DNA of 62,334 nt from Verrucomicrobiota bacterium (GTDB taxonomy: Bacteria; Chlamydiota; Chlamydiia; Chlamydiales; JAEYWL01): contig JAEYWL010000096.1 of assembly GCA_023428915.1 (NCBI GenBank), forward strand, positions 1-62,334, given 5' to 3'. This document shows, in pieces, positions 36,060 through 44,665 of the stretch. The position numbers and the translations under genes were made by a program. Every line of letters begins with the position of its first letter. Positions within the stretch are counted from its first letter, which is position 1. Below the pieces are notes generated by a model that was not told where the DNA came from, searched no databases, and saw nothing but the letters and a program-made list of their open reading frames with translations.

Positions 36060-36485
36060 ATGACAGATCACGATCAAGTTACTGAATCAAAAAAACCTTG
36101 CTGCAGCAGTCCGCATTACCAAGCTTTTCAGCTTTTACACATCGCTTTCACTTTAGCACCCATTGTAGCGGGCTTAGATAAGTTTGTTCACTTGTTAACC
36201 AACTGGAACCAGTATCTTTCAGGTCCATTCAACGTACTTGGCAATGCCCATACAACCATGATGGTTGTTGGCGTAATAGAGATTATTGCGGGCATTGGCG
36301 TCTGGATTAAGCCCAAAATTTTTGCTTATGTAGTAGCATTATGGTTATTGGCCATTATTGTTAATCTGCTTCTGCTCGGCCGCTTTTACGACATTGCCTT
36401 AAGGGATTTCGGTTTGATGCTAGGTGCTTTGGCTTTAGCCCGCTTAAGCTGCGGCATCGATGAAAAAGGCTCTTGCTGCAACTAA
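36060..36485 (+). CDS. DoxX-like membrane protein
   Basis: A 141-aa protein with four membrane segments (roughly residues 25-45, 65-82, 88-108 and 112-128), ending in a Cys-rich tail (CGIDEKGSCCN) and starting with another Cys cluster (KKPCCSSPHY). The layout is like small DoxX-family proteins, but the family is weakly defined. The Cys clusters at both cytoplasmic-side ends could bind metal or be redox-active. A strong AAGGAGG site precedes the ATG. Confidence 0.65.
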   Translation: MTDHDQVTESKKPCCSSPHYQAFQLLHIAFTLAPIVAGLDKFVHLLTNWNQYLSGPFNVLGNAHTTMMVVGVIEIIAGIGVWIKPKIFAYVVALWLLAIIVNLLLLGRFYDIALRDFGLMLGALALARLSCGIDEKGSCCN

Positions 36486-36492
36486 ACAAATG

Positions 36493-36527
36493 GCGCTATT
36501 TGCAGTAATGCAATTAGCGCTTATTTT
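36493..36527 (+). terminator. terminator after the DoxX-like gene
   Basis: Arms GCGCTATTTGCA and TGCAATTAGCGC pair at 11 of 12 positions with a GTAA loop, followed by TTATTTTA. It lies 8 bases after the stop and overlaps the end of ogt, so it may act in both directions. Confidence 0.7.
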
Positions 36528-37011
36528 AACGGCCCTTTTCTAAATGCAACAATAATTGTTTGCGGTCCAACCCTCCTGCAAATCCTGCCAGCCCCCCATT
36601 TGAAGCGATAACACGGTGGCAAGGAACAATAATAGAAATTGGATTACGCCCAATGGCCGTTCCAACAGCTCTTACTGCATAGGGACGCCCTACAGCTTCA
36701 GCAATTTCTTTATAAGTACGAGTAATACCATAGGGAATCTTCATTAGCGTGTGCCAAACAGCTTGTTGAAAGGCTGTGCCTTTCATTTGCATAGGGATAT
36801 CAAACTGGCTGCGCCCGCCCCTAAAATATTCATCTAGTTGACTTTCTGTCTGCAACAGCAGCAAATTATTCCCCGCTTCTTGCATTTCAGCTAACTTTAC
36901 TCGATTTGGCCGCTCATTATCCCATAAAATTGCGAAGAGTTTTTCATGAGAGGCTACAAGCTTAAGTTGGCCAATAGGGGAAAGGATGTATTTATAATAT
37001 AGCTGACCCAT
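36526..37011 (-). CDS. ogt: methylated-DNA--protein-cysteine methyltransferase
   Basis: About 161 aa. The alkyl-acceptor site IIVPCHRVIASNG near residue 130 and the HTH region TYKEIAEAVGRPYAVRAVGT are intact, so it should remove O6-alkyl groups from guanine. The start at ATG 37011 (MGQLYYKYI) is preferred over 37038; the gene overlaps the end of the Ada-AlkA gene by 20 bases, giving translational coupling of two alkylation-repair enzymes. Confidence 0.93.
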   Translation of the reverse strand: MGQLYYKYILSPIGQLKLVASHEKLFAILWDNERPNRVKLAEMQEAGNNLLLLQTESQLDEYFRGGRSQFDIPMQMKGTAFQQAVWHTLMKIPYGITRTYKEIAEAVGRPYAVRAVGTAIGRNPISIIVPCHRVIASNGGLAGFAGGLDRKQLLLHLEKGR

Positions 37012-38446
37012 TACTTGCCTCTTTTTTAACTTGTCCAAATTTTTTCCATAAATACACTGCGAGATAACCTTGCCAAGGAGCTATTTGGGAGGCATCAAAA
37101 TGATGGCCCACTGCTTTTAGTGCACGCTTAAGGACGAGATCATCTTTGGGAAAAGCATCAGTATCGCCAAAACCCCTTAAGCAAATGTATTCCGCTGACC
37201 AGCTGCCGATTCCTTTGATTTTCAACAGCTGTTCTTTAATTTCTTTTGTGCTTTGTATTTCGCTAAAGTTGATCTCCTTATTGACAAGGGCGCGGCTCAA
37301 CTGGCGGATGGCTTCTTTACGCTGTGCAGTGGTTTTAATTTCGTTCAAAGAGGCTTCAGAAAGCCTTTCAGGGGTAGGAAAAAGAAAGGATGGTTCACCT
37401 GTAATGGGATGTTTTATAGGCTGACCATAAACACGCACTAACTCCCTCATTAGCTTTGAAGCTTGTGTTATTGAAATCACTTGTCCCAATATCGTCCCTA
37501 TAGCAATTTGAAAAGGATCCCAGCCGCTGGCTATGCGCAAACCAGGAAACTCTTCCCATAAGGCATTTAAAAAAGGAAATGCGGAAAATTGATTGCCGAT
37601 CAATAAAGGATCGGAGTCCAGATCAAACATTTGCCGGACCTTATTTACGGCGATAAATAACATTTTCGGGTCCTGGCAAACAATCTGCAGTTCAAGTTGG
37701 GCTGTTTTCTCATTATTATAAACAGTAAATGCCCCAATTGAACCGCCTTCTCCAAATACTCTTTCATAAGAATCCAGAGTGACATTTTCTAGATAGGGAA
37801 TTTGATGGCTGGCATAGTACTGCAGCAAAGCCCCCCAATCAAAAGGGGGGCGGTAAGAAAGGTGCAAGGTAAATACTGCTTCCGTTTTACTTCCCTTTGC
37901 TTTTCTAATCTCTCTTGGAGAAAGCCGGTACCTTTTTTTAAACGCGTCGTTAAAGCGGCGTAAGGATTCAAAACCTGAGGCAAGGGCTACTTGAGTCAAT
38001 TCCAAGTTCGTTTCTCTGATTAGTTTATTAGCAAAGTTCAAACGGTGGATATCGGAAATTTGCTTAGGAGAAAGGCCTACTTCTTCTTCAAATAGCCTGC
38101 GCAAATGCCGTGAACTCACATGGAGCTGTCCAGCAAGCTCTTCAACACTTATTTCAAACATGACATTTTGTGAAATCAACTGCAGGGCTTTTTGCACAAC
38201 TTGTGATTTTCCGGACCATGTCGGATGCTCGGGAGAAAACTCAGGATGGCAGCGCAAGCAAGGCCGATAACCGGCTTTTTCTGCCGCAAGCGCGTTATCA
38301 AAAAACTCTACATTTTCCCGTTTTGGTTTGGCAGGGCAAATGGGACGGCAATAAATCCCGGTAGTTTTAACGGCTACATAAAACTTTCCATCAAAACGAT
38401 AATCCCGGGCGAGCATAGCTTCGTAATAAATATCCTGCGGGTCCAT
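36992..38446 (-). CDS. alkA: Ada-domain/AraC-HTH/AlkA DNA-3-methyladenine glycosylase
   Basis: About 484 aa in three parts. An Ada metal-binding domain has GIYCRPICPAKPKRENVEFF and PCLRCHPE (four Cys). An AraC-type HTH follows (VSSRHLRRLFEEEVGLSPKQ and VALASGFESLRRFNDAFKKR). The AlkA glycosylase has a helix-hairpin-helix and catalytic Asp in LKIKGIGSWSAEYICLRGFG, then DTDAFPKDD. It senses methyl damage and excises alkylated bases. The frame runs to TTG 38536, but ATG 38446 (MDPQDIYYEAM), with AAGGA upstream, is preferred. Confidence 0.93.
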   Translation of the reverse strand: MDPQDIYYEAMLARDYRFDGKFYVAVKTTGIYCRPICPAKPKRENVEFFDNALAAEKAGYRPCLRCHPEFSPEHPTWSGKSQVVQKALQLISQNVMFEISVEELAGQLHVSSRHLRRLFEEEVGLSPKQISDIHRLNFANKLIRETNLELTQVALASGFESLRRFNDAFKKRYRLSPREIRKAKGSKTEAVFTLHLSYRPPFDWGALLQYYASHQIPYLENVTLDSYERVFGEGGSIGAFTVYNNEKTAQLELQIVCQDPKMLFIAVNKVRQMFDLDSDPLLIGNQFSAFPFLNALWEEFPGLRIASGWDPFQIAIGTILGQVISITQASKLMRELVRVYGQPIKHPITGEPSFLFPTPERLSEASLNEIKTTAQRKEAIRQLSRALVNKEINFSEIQSTKEIKEQLLKIKGIGSWSAEYICLRGFGDTDAFPKDDLVLKRALKAVGHHFDASQIAPWQGYLAVYLWKKFGQVKKEASNGSAIL

Positions 38447-38537
38447 CACTACATCCTTACTGATATTTCCATTATAAATTGCAGTATATTTACTTACTCG
38501 CCACTTTCGGACATCATCAAAATATATGAAACTCAAT

Positions 38538-38595
38538 AAAAGAACCCCTTCTTTTAGCGAGCAAGTCTACAAAAGAACCCCTTCTTTTGTAGACT
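38538..38595. promoter_or_regulatory. double palindrome between alkA and DUF4143 ATPase 3
   Basis: AAAAGAACCCCTTCTTTT occurs twice (38538-38555 and 38571-38588). In the second copy the palindrome extends to 14-bp perfect arms AGTCTACAAAAGAA / TTCTTTTGTAGACT (38564-38595). It lies 30 bases before the ATPase start and about 90 before divergent alkA, so it could regulate either; the pattern fits the ATPase. Confidence 0.8.
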
Positions 38596-38625
38596 TAAAT
38601 TATAAATCTTTGTAATTTAAGCATT

Positions 38626-39996
38626 ATGAAAAGAGATAAAACATCATTTTTAAAGCAATGGCTAGAATCTTCTGCCCGTAAACCTCTCGTTGTGCGCGGC
38701 GCCCGGCAAGTGGGAAAAACTTGGTTAATACGTAATTTTGCAAAAGAAGCACAAAGACAGCTCATTGAACTGAATTTCGAAAAACAACCTGATTCCAGTT
38801 CATTATTTTTCTCTAATAATCCTCAAGAAATTCTAGTGGCTATAGGTGCTTCAGTTGGAAAATCCATTATTCCATCTCAAGCAATTCTCTTTTTAGATGA
38901 AATACAAGCAGCTCCACAACTATTAGAAAAACTGCGTTGGTTTGCAGAAGAACTGCCAGAGCTTCCAGTTGTGGCTGCAGGATCTTTACTCGACTTTGCT
39001 TTAGAAAAACATAGTTTCAGCATGCCAGTAGGCCGCATTAGTTATATGTACCTAGAACCTTTCTCTTTTGAAGAGTTTTTAGAAGCCCTAGGACAACAGC
39101 AATTAAAGGCTTATTTACAGAATTATGATTGGCAAATTCCAATTCCAGAGGCTCTTCATCTCCAGCTATTAAAATTTTTGAAAGAATATTTAATTATTGG
39201 TGGCATGCCTGCAGCAGTATCTAGTTGGGCCGCTCAAAAAGCGCCTGAAGCTATTAGTCAAATTCATTTTGATTTGCTTTCCACATATCGGGATGATTTC
39301 GCCAAATACAGCGGACGGCTAGGGATTGAGAAGTTACAAGAAGTTATGAACTCTGTCCCTTATCAGTTAGGCAAAAAATTCGTCTACAGGGATGTGAATC
39401 CTAATAGCAATTCAGCACCCTTAAAGCAAGCGTTAGACTTATTAACTAATGCCAGAGTATGCCACAAAATTTTTTCAACCCATGCTAACGGCCTTCCATT
39501 GGGCGCAGAAATAGAGGTAAAATTCTTCAAAACTATTATGCTTGATTGCGGCTTATGCAGCGCTTCTTTAGGGCTTTCTCTTCATCAGTTGCATACAATA
39601 ACTGATATCACTTTAATAAATAACGGAGGAATGGCTGAACAACTAGTAGGACAACTACTGCGCACTCTTCCACCAGCCTATGTTCCCGTATCTCTATATT
39701 ACTGGCATCGCCATAAAAAAGGTTCTGAAGCAGAAGTCGACTACATTATTCAGCATGAAAATCAACTCATCCCCATCGAAGTTAAAGCAGGAACAAGCGG
39801 AACGTTGAAATCGTTACACCAGTTTATGAAAGAAAAACAAAAAACAATAGCCGTTAGAATTAACTCCGACTTGCCTAAACAAGGGTCTCTAAGCGTTAAA
39901 GATTCGTTTGGTGCCTCCATAGAATACACATTGCTTTCATTGCCCTTCTATCTTTTAGGGCAGCTTCACCGTTTGATCAGTTCTGCAACTAATTAA
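38626..39996 (+). CDS. AAA ATPase with DUF4143, copy 3
   Basis: 456 aa. Walker A VRGARQVGKTWLIRNFA near residue 25, Walker B ILFLDEIQAAPQLLEKLRWF near 90, sensor VVAAGSLLDFAL and arginine-rich GRISYMYLEPFS. The C-terminus has nuclease-like EAEVDYIIQHENQLIPIEVK (Asp, then ExK). Full length for the family and of a different subgroup from copies 1 and 4. Biological role not established. Confidence 0.88.
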   Translation: MKRDKTSFLKQWLESSARKPLVVRGARQVGKTWLIRNFAKEAQRQLIELNFEKQPDSSSLFFSNNPQEILVAIGASVGKSIIPSQAILFLDEIQAAPQLLEKLRWFAEELPELPVVAAGSLLDFALEKHSFSMPVGRISYMYLEPFSFEEFLEALGQQQLKAYLQNYDWQIPIPEALHLQLLKFLKEYLIIGGMPAAVSSWAAQKAPEAISQIHFDLLSTYRDDFAKYSGRLGIEKLQEVMNSVPYQLGKKFVYRDVNPNSNSAPLKQALDLLTNARVCHKIFSTHANGLPLGAEIEVKFFKTIMLDCGLCSASLGLSLHQLHTITDITLINNGGMAEQLVGQLLRTLPPAYVPVSLYYWHRHKKGSEAEVDYIIQHENQLIPIEVKAGTSGTLKSLHQFMKEKQKTIAVRINSDLPKQGSLSVKDSFGASIEYTLLSLPFYLLGQLHRLISSATN

Positions 39997-40055
39997 AAAT
40001 TAAACGTAAAGAGTGCTCTTATAGCACATCGTCAGCCCATAAGCATTAAGCTAAA

Positions 40056-40081
40056 AGTAAAAAACCAGCCGCGTAGCGGCT
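40056..40081 (-). terminator. terminator of the minus-strand PhoH operon
   Basis: On the minus strand, AGCCGC TAC GCGGCT is followed by GGTTTTTTACTTTT. It lies 14 bases beyond the stop of the last operon gene. Confidence 0.7.
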
Positions 40082-40094
40082 TAACTTTAATAGT

Positions 40095-41117
40095 TTATGC
40101 AGAAAGACTGTTTAGCAATTCCATGACCCAGTCCATAGTGGTCCAAGGGGCTGGTTTAATCAGCAGCATACAGTTTAGAGAATCTTTGTTAAATACAATT
40201 TCATGTGAACCAAAAGCAAATTTTGCTGAGGTTGCATAATAAAAAGTAGTGTCCTTGATCGAGAATGTCTTCGAGTGACACTCTTGATCGCCCAATGCGG
40301 GTGGAACTAAAATTTGGTTAGCATTCAGCGTTGGCCTGTACAAGATTCTAATTAAACTTCCAGATGCTTTCTGGTGCTCAAAAATGAGCTCGATTTCCCT
40401 TAGTTGAGTTTTATTGCTTCCAAAGCCAAAACCGCTATTCAAACTATAATTTCTAGTTTCAAGGGCTTTAATAAAGGTTTGCAAGTGGTTTGGGAGGTAA
40501 GTTTTTGCTTCATCAGGGCCAAGCGAATAGCAAGTTAATGCAGCTTCTCGGTGGTGTTTCCAGTAGCCTACGGGTACATCTATACTAGATGCTGAATGCC
40601 TCTGACTATATGCCAGCTGAGCGAATGAGGTTTTTAGGATATCTTTAGCACTTTCATTATCTACCGGAGTAAAGCTCTCTGCTATCGACACAAGCTCGTT
40701 ATCAGAAAAAGTGCCTTTGTTAATCGTAAGCTCAATTCGGGTGCGCTCTATTTCAATTGTAGCTGCATTTTGCTTGCGATAATTTTTGCCAATCCATAAA
40801 GCATTGTTACCTATAAATACCGCGTTAGGTGCAGGAGATTCCTCTTGCGTGGCAATTTTTGCATTACGCCATAAGCAGGGATAATCATATGCAGGCGGTG
40901 CCCAATCATATAAAAACTGTTTAATGATTATTGCCCGATGATCATTTTCAAATAACTGCCTAAAGGACGCATTGTAATTTACTGATCGCTCTTTATCGGC
41001 TGCTTCTAATCGCAAAGATTGTTCCTTTAAACTTAAACCCAAAGGCAATACATTCGCGGCAAACAAGACGAAATTACATTGTTTTTGAGCCTCAAAGGCG
41101 TTGACTTTAGCTTCCAT
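40095..41117 (-). CDS. hypothetical 340-aa protein, last gene of PhoH operon
   Basis: A soluble protein of about 340 residues without signal peptide or recognised motif. It contains SGFGFGSNKTQLREIELIFE and IRILYRPTLNANQILVPPAL. Start ATG 41117 overlaps the stop of the 150-aa gene by 11 bases (coupled); the longer frame to 41141 is less likely. Family unknown; the operon context (PhoH, ACT, YjdF-like) gives no firm hint. Confidence 0.6.
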   Translation of the reverse strand: MEAKVNAFEAQKQCNFVLFAANVLPLGLSLKEQSLRLEAADKERSVNYNASFRQLFENDHRAIIIKQFLYDWAPPAYDYPCLWRNAKIATQEESPAPNAVFIGNNALWIGKNYRKQNAATIEIERTRIELTINKGTFSDNELVSIAESFTPVDNESAKDILKTSFAQLAYSQRHSASSIDVPVGYWKHHREAALTCYSLGPDEAKTYLPNHLQTFIKALETRNYSLNSGFGFGSNKTQLREIELIFEHQKASGSLIRILYRPTLNANQILVPPALGDQECHSKTFSIKDTTFYYATSAKFAFGSHEIVFNKDSLNCMLLIKPAPWTTMDWVMELLNSLSA

Positions 41118-41559
41118 AATGTGTTTGCAAAAAGTGCGCAATGGTTGTCGTTACATAAGAGGATGAAAGGCTTTTGCTTAAATGCTCTAATTTGAGATGG
41201 AGTTTAGGTGAACATTCTCCCGGATATGCCTGCAAGTAAAGCAATGCTGCCAAAACTCGTCCGGGTTGCTGCCCCTCGCCTACCCATTCATCGACAGTAA
41301 ACATATGAAAAATGCCCACAGCTTTTAAAGAAGGCAACAATTCTTTTATTGTCGATTCTATGGCATGGATTTGCGAAAGATGTTTATCGCTATTTGAAAG
41401 AAGGAGGGGATTAAGTAAAGCCACATTATTTAATGTCGCTGCAATAATTCCCTTACGAGCCCGCCCTGTTTCTCCTGTAAAGGGATTAGTGGCTGTGGTG
41501 AAGTCATCGCCTTCTGGCAAAATAGCCTCTGGTGTGTAAATAGTGCTTTCTTGAGACAT
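41107..41559 (-). CDS. hypothetical 150-aa protein
   Basis: A 150-aa soluble protein. Features are NPFTGETGRARKGIIAATLN near the N-terminus and GEGQQPGRVLAALLYLQAYP near residue 105. Small, helical, no signal peptide. It starts 1 base after the YjdF-like stop and overlaps the next gene, so it is part of a tightly packed operon. Family not recognised with confidence. Confidence 0.6.
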   Translation of the reverse strand: MSQESTIYTPEAILPEGDDFTTATNPFTGETGRARKGIIAATLNNVALLNPLLLSNSDKHLSQIHAIESTIKELLPSLKAVGIFHMFTVDEWVGEGQQPGRVLAALLYLQAYPGECSPKLHLKLEHLSKSLSSSYVTTTIAHFLQTHYGS

Positions 41560-41560
41560 T

Positions 41561-41986
41561 TTAATGACCTTTATGTTTTTCTTTCCGCTTTTGCTGCTTT
41601 AATTCAAATTGCTCGTCTTTACGTGCTTGTTTTAGAGCGCTAGTGAAAGCTTGTTTCTCTTTTTTGTTCTTTTCAATTTCTTGCCGCATATAATCTTGTG
41701 CAACGGTAGATAGGCGGGGGGGTTCTTTTAGTTTTTCCATTTCGCGGCGCACTTCGCGTTGCACCCGTTTGGGGTTCATGCGCTGAATTTGCAGGGTGAA
41801 CTCCTTTTGTTCCCCAAATTTTAACTCTTGGTAGTGATGGAGCACAAAATCATACACTTCTGCATCGGCTGGTTCATTGCCAAAAATATGCCTGGCAACT
41901 GCATACCCTTCTTCTTTATCGGTGCGTTCAAATACGCCTACCCAAAACTGTCTTTCGTAAAATATTGTGGCTTTAACTGCGATCAT
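41561..41986 (-). CDS. YjdF-like DUF2992 protein
   Basis: About 141 aa. The opening AVKATIFYERQFWVGVFERT and the long basic/acidic C-terminal helix (KKEKQAFTSALKQARKDEQF) match the DUF2992/YjdF family, known in Firmicutes mostly behind an azaaromatic-binding riboswitch. No such RNA is visible here; instead the gene is translationally coupled to an ACT-domain gene by ATGA. ATG 41986 is preferred to the longer frame. Molecular function unknown. Confidence 0.8.
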   Translation of the reverse strand: MIAVKATIFYERQFWVGVFERTDKEEGYAVARHIFGNEPADAEVYDFVLHHYQELKFGEQKEFTLQIQRMNPKRVQREVRREMEKLKEPPRLSTVAQDYMRQEIEKNKKEKQAFTSALKQARKDEQFELKQQKRKEKHKGH

Positions 41987-42360
41987 AACGACTCTTGAAT
42001 ATGGCAAAACTTTGCTAATACCTGCTTAGCAGCTAATAAATTGGTCTCTTTGACAAGCAGGTAGTCTGTATTGAAGGTTGAAAGGGCAAAAATGCTGATT
42101 CCGGCTTCCGCTAACGGAGCGGTCAGTGCTGAAAGTATCCCTGTAAGAGCAAAGTCTAGCGGACCTTCAACTTTAAAACAGCGCCAGCCTCTTTCAGCAA
42201 TAGCTGAAGAAGGGACTGCAGCTTCTGCACAAACTATAGACAGCTCTTCAGATGTATGTGTGACGGATGTTAATTCCCCTGAAATCCAAGAGGGTATTCG
42301 ACTCTTAGAATCAAGGCGGCACACGGCTAACATCTCTTTTAAAATGGTCAGAGCAAGCAT
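41983..42360 (-). CDS. ACT-domain protein
   Basis: 125 aa forming a probable double-ACT amino-acid sensor: LSIVCAEAAVPSSAIAERGW, then VEGPLDFALTGILSALTAPL and AEAGISIFALSTFNTDYLLV. The last block is the typical ACT beta-alpha-beta ending of small ACT_7/CASTOR-like proteins. It probably binds an amino acid. AAAAAGG precedes the ATG; it follows phoH by 9 bases and overlaps the YjdF-like gene by 4. Confidence 0.85.
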   Translation of the reverse strand: MLALTILKEMLAVCRLDSKSRIPSWISGELTSVTHTSEELSIVCAEAAVPSSAIAERGWRCFKVEGPLDFALTGILSALTAPLAEAGISIFALSTFNTDYLLVKETNLLAAKQVLAKFCHIQESL

Positions 42361-42369
42361 AAAACCTTT

Positions 42370-43671
42370 TTACATTAACTCGGCAGCCAAGGCAGCCAGC
42401 TCGGATCGCTCGGTTTTGTCCAGGAAGATTTGGGCAAAGAGCCTTTGCTCGCTGAACTTTCCTACAGTAAAGGTCAACCCGTTTGAATCCTTATCCAGAT
42501 AAGGATTGTCAATTTGAGTGGGGTCGCCTGCTAAAATAACTTTAGAGCCTTCGCCGGCCCTTGAAATGATGGTTTTAACTTCATGCGGTGTAAGATTCTG
42601 GGCTTCATCTATAATAATAAACACTTTAGGCAATGAGCGCCCTCTAATATAGGTGACAGCCTCCATTTCAATTTTTTTGCTTTCCATCACCCAGCGCAGA
42701 GTGTCATTTGGTACATTGCCGCCGATTGATTCGCAGAGAAATTCTAGATTGTCGTAAATTGGCTGCATCCAAGTAAGCAGCTTTTCTTCTTTTGTACCAG
42801 GCAAATAGCCAATATCCCTGCCAAGCGGAACAATCGGACGGCTAATTAGAATGCGGGAGTAGACGCTTTCATCAAAAACTTTGCGCAAGCCCGCAGCTAG
42901 GGCCAATAAAGTCTTGCCAGTACCGGCCGGTCCCATTAAAGAGACAAGCTTAATATCATCGCGCAGCAACGCATCTAAAGCGCATTTTTGTTCGACATTA
43001 CGCGGCTTAATACCCCACAGATTTTGCTGCTTAATGAGCGGCTCGATGATTTGCTTGGAATGATCGAATTTCCCAATTGCAGAAGAGTGCTCAGGCGAAG
43101 TTAAAATGCAGTATTCATTGGGTTTAAATGTATGCTTTGGTAAAGCTAAGGTGCCATCTTTATAAAAATGGTCGATTTCAGACTTGCTAATTTCAAGCCT
43201 TTGAATCCCTTTGTAGATAGATTCATACGCAAATTTTAGATTCTCGTAATCTTGCGCCTCTAGGCCGATAGCCTCTGCTTTAATCCTCGCATTTAAATCT
43301 TTAGAGACAAATACTATCTTGGCCCCTTCTTTTTGCAAATAATAGGCCGTCATTATGATTTTGTTATCATTAATATTTGGCGCCAATCCGCTAATTGTTC
43401 CGTTTTGTAAATCTAGCTGGATCCGTACTGTCGCACCGTTTTCTAGTAAAACGCCGCAATGTAAATCCCCTTCGCCTAAATCCCTAAGTGTGCCTAAAAG
43501 ACGCACCACTGCACGGGAGTTCCTTCCCAAATCGCTTGGCAAACGTTTCATTTTATCCAATTCTTCGAGGACAGTTATGGGAATAACTACTTGACTTCGC
43601 GGAAATTTAGTAATCGCTTGCGGATCATGAAGCAGAACATTAGTGTCTAATACAAAAGTTTTGGTCGCCAT
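42370..43671 (-). CDS. PIN-PhoH (PhoH2-type) ATPase/RNase
   Basis: A 433-aa fusion. The N-terminal PIN domain (FVLDTNVLLHDPQAI near residue 6, and acidic SKDLNARIKA) is a predicted RNase; the C-terminal PhoH ATPase has Walker A MGPAGTGKTLLALAAG near 245 and Walker B VFIIIDEAQNLTPHEVKTII near 350, then LAGDPTQIDNPYLD. PhoH2 proteins studied elsewhere act as sequence-specific RNA helicase/RNases. First gene of a five-gene operon. Confidence 0.92.
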   Translation of the reverse strand: MATKTFVLDTNVLLHDPQAITKFPRSQVVIPITVLEELDKMKRLPSDLGRNSRAVVRLLGTLRDLGEGDLHCGVLLENGATVRIQLDLQNGTISGLAPNINDNKIIMTAYYLQKEGAKIVFVSKDLNARIKAEAIGLEAQDYENLKFAYESIYKGIQRLEISKSEIDHFYKDGTLALPKHTFKPNEYCILTSPEHSSAIGKFDHSKQIIEPLIKQQNLWGIKPRNVEQKCALDALLRDDIKLVSLMGPAGTGKTLLALAAGLRKVFDESVYSRILISRPIVPLGRDIGYLPGTKEEKLLTWMQPIYDNLEFLCESIGGNVPNDTLRWVMESKKIEMEAVTYIRGRSLPKVFIIIDEAQNLTPHEVKTIISRAGEGSKVILAGDPTQIDNPYLDKDSNGLTFTVGKFSEQRLFAQIFLDKTERSELAALAAELM

Positions 43672-43766
43672 ATTTCTCCCATACTAGGTAAATTGTGGCC
43701 AATATATGAATCTAGTAGACAGCTGTCAAGGAAGTTCACACTTCCCGACAGCCAAAAAATGGAATT

Positions 43767-44474
43767 TTAAGTTTTTAAAACAGCGACAATGTGTTCGCAT
43801 TTATCCGCGCCGCAAGTACAGCCTACAGGTTCTCCCAGGAATACTGTGTACTTTTCTTGATGGTCAAGTTTATTTGTCACTATATAAAGTTTCTCATCTG
43901 TTTGTTTTATATCCCATTGTTGAAATTGCAATTCTTCCTCAGCAACAATTTCTTCTAATTGAACGCAATTTTCAGCTTCTTTTGCTTCGCCATGGATAGC
44001 CCGTGAAATTTGACAAAATGGGCAGTTGCAGTGCGGCTCTGCCTTAGGAATTAAATTAAAATCGCTGTTGGGCACCATGATTTTGGCGATTTGGCTGATT
44101 TTAGCCACCATTTCTTTAGGCAAGTCAGGCAAATGAGCTTGTGCAGGGTTATGCTGCAACCCGCTGCTTAATTGATCTATCGTTCCGCCAAATGCCAGGC
44201 GCATTGTCGATTCCCCTCCTAATTCTACTGGAGCTGGGGAAAATAGCGGTTTTGGTTTAGGTGCCTGAGGCGAGATGGCTTCATTTTCAATATACAGCGC
44301 ATGAAATTGAAATGCTTTTTCAATGAGATCATCCGGCAAATTGGGAATTTGCACAGTATCGCCGTCTACTAAATTAATAACTAAAAGATTGCCCTTAACA
44401 TATAAAGCACGCACATTGCGCCATGCTGTTGATAAATAAGGGGGAAGGCTTAGCATTTTTTCATCAATTTTCAT
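43767..44474 (-). CDS. hypothetical protein with C-terminal SWIM-type zinc motif
   Basis: About 235 aa. A SWIM-like CxCx4CxH motif ends the protein (GCTCGADKCEHIVAVL), and a second Cys cluster, HCNCPFCQIS, lies near residue 155. The N-terminal half has beta-rich VKGNLLVINLVDGDTVQIPN. Probably nucleic-acid or protein binding via zinc. ATG 44474, with AAAAGGAG just upstream, is preferred to 44489, which would include the ribosome site. Confidence 0.7.
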   Translation of the reverse strand: MKIDEKMLSLPPYLSTAWRNVRALYVKGNLLVINLVDGDTVQIPNLPDDLIEKAFQFHALYIENEAISPQAPKPKPLFSPAPVELGGESTMRLAFGGTIDQLSSGLQHNPAQAHLPDLPKEMVAKISQIAKIMVPNSDFNLIPKAEPHCNCPFCQISRAIHGEAKEAENCVQLEEIVAEEELQFQQWDIKQTDEKLYIVTNKLDHQEKYTVFLGEPVGCTCGADKCEHIVAVLKT

Positions 44475-44665
44475 GGAACTCCTTTTCAAAAGCTTTTAGC
44501 TTTGAATGTTTTTATTATAAAAGATAAAACCCTTATTAGTCAATAAAAGTTAGCACTCAAGACAATCAAGTGCTGAATTTTAAAAAAGCAAAGTTATGGC
44601 TCTTGCATTTATACTGTTAAGTCCCTAAAATCCACCCTTAATAATTTACTGGGAGGAAAGCTACT

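Noticed and set aside
41987..42400. yjdF riboswitch upstream of the YjdF-like gene
   Set aside because: The gene is preceded by the coding sequence of the ACT gene with an ATGA overlap, leaving no leader for a riboswitch.
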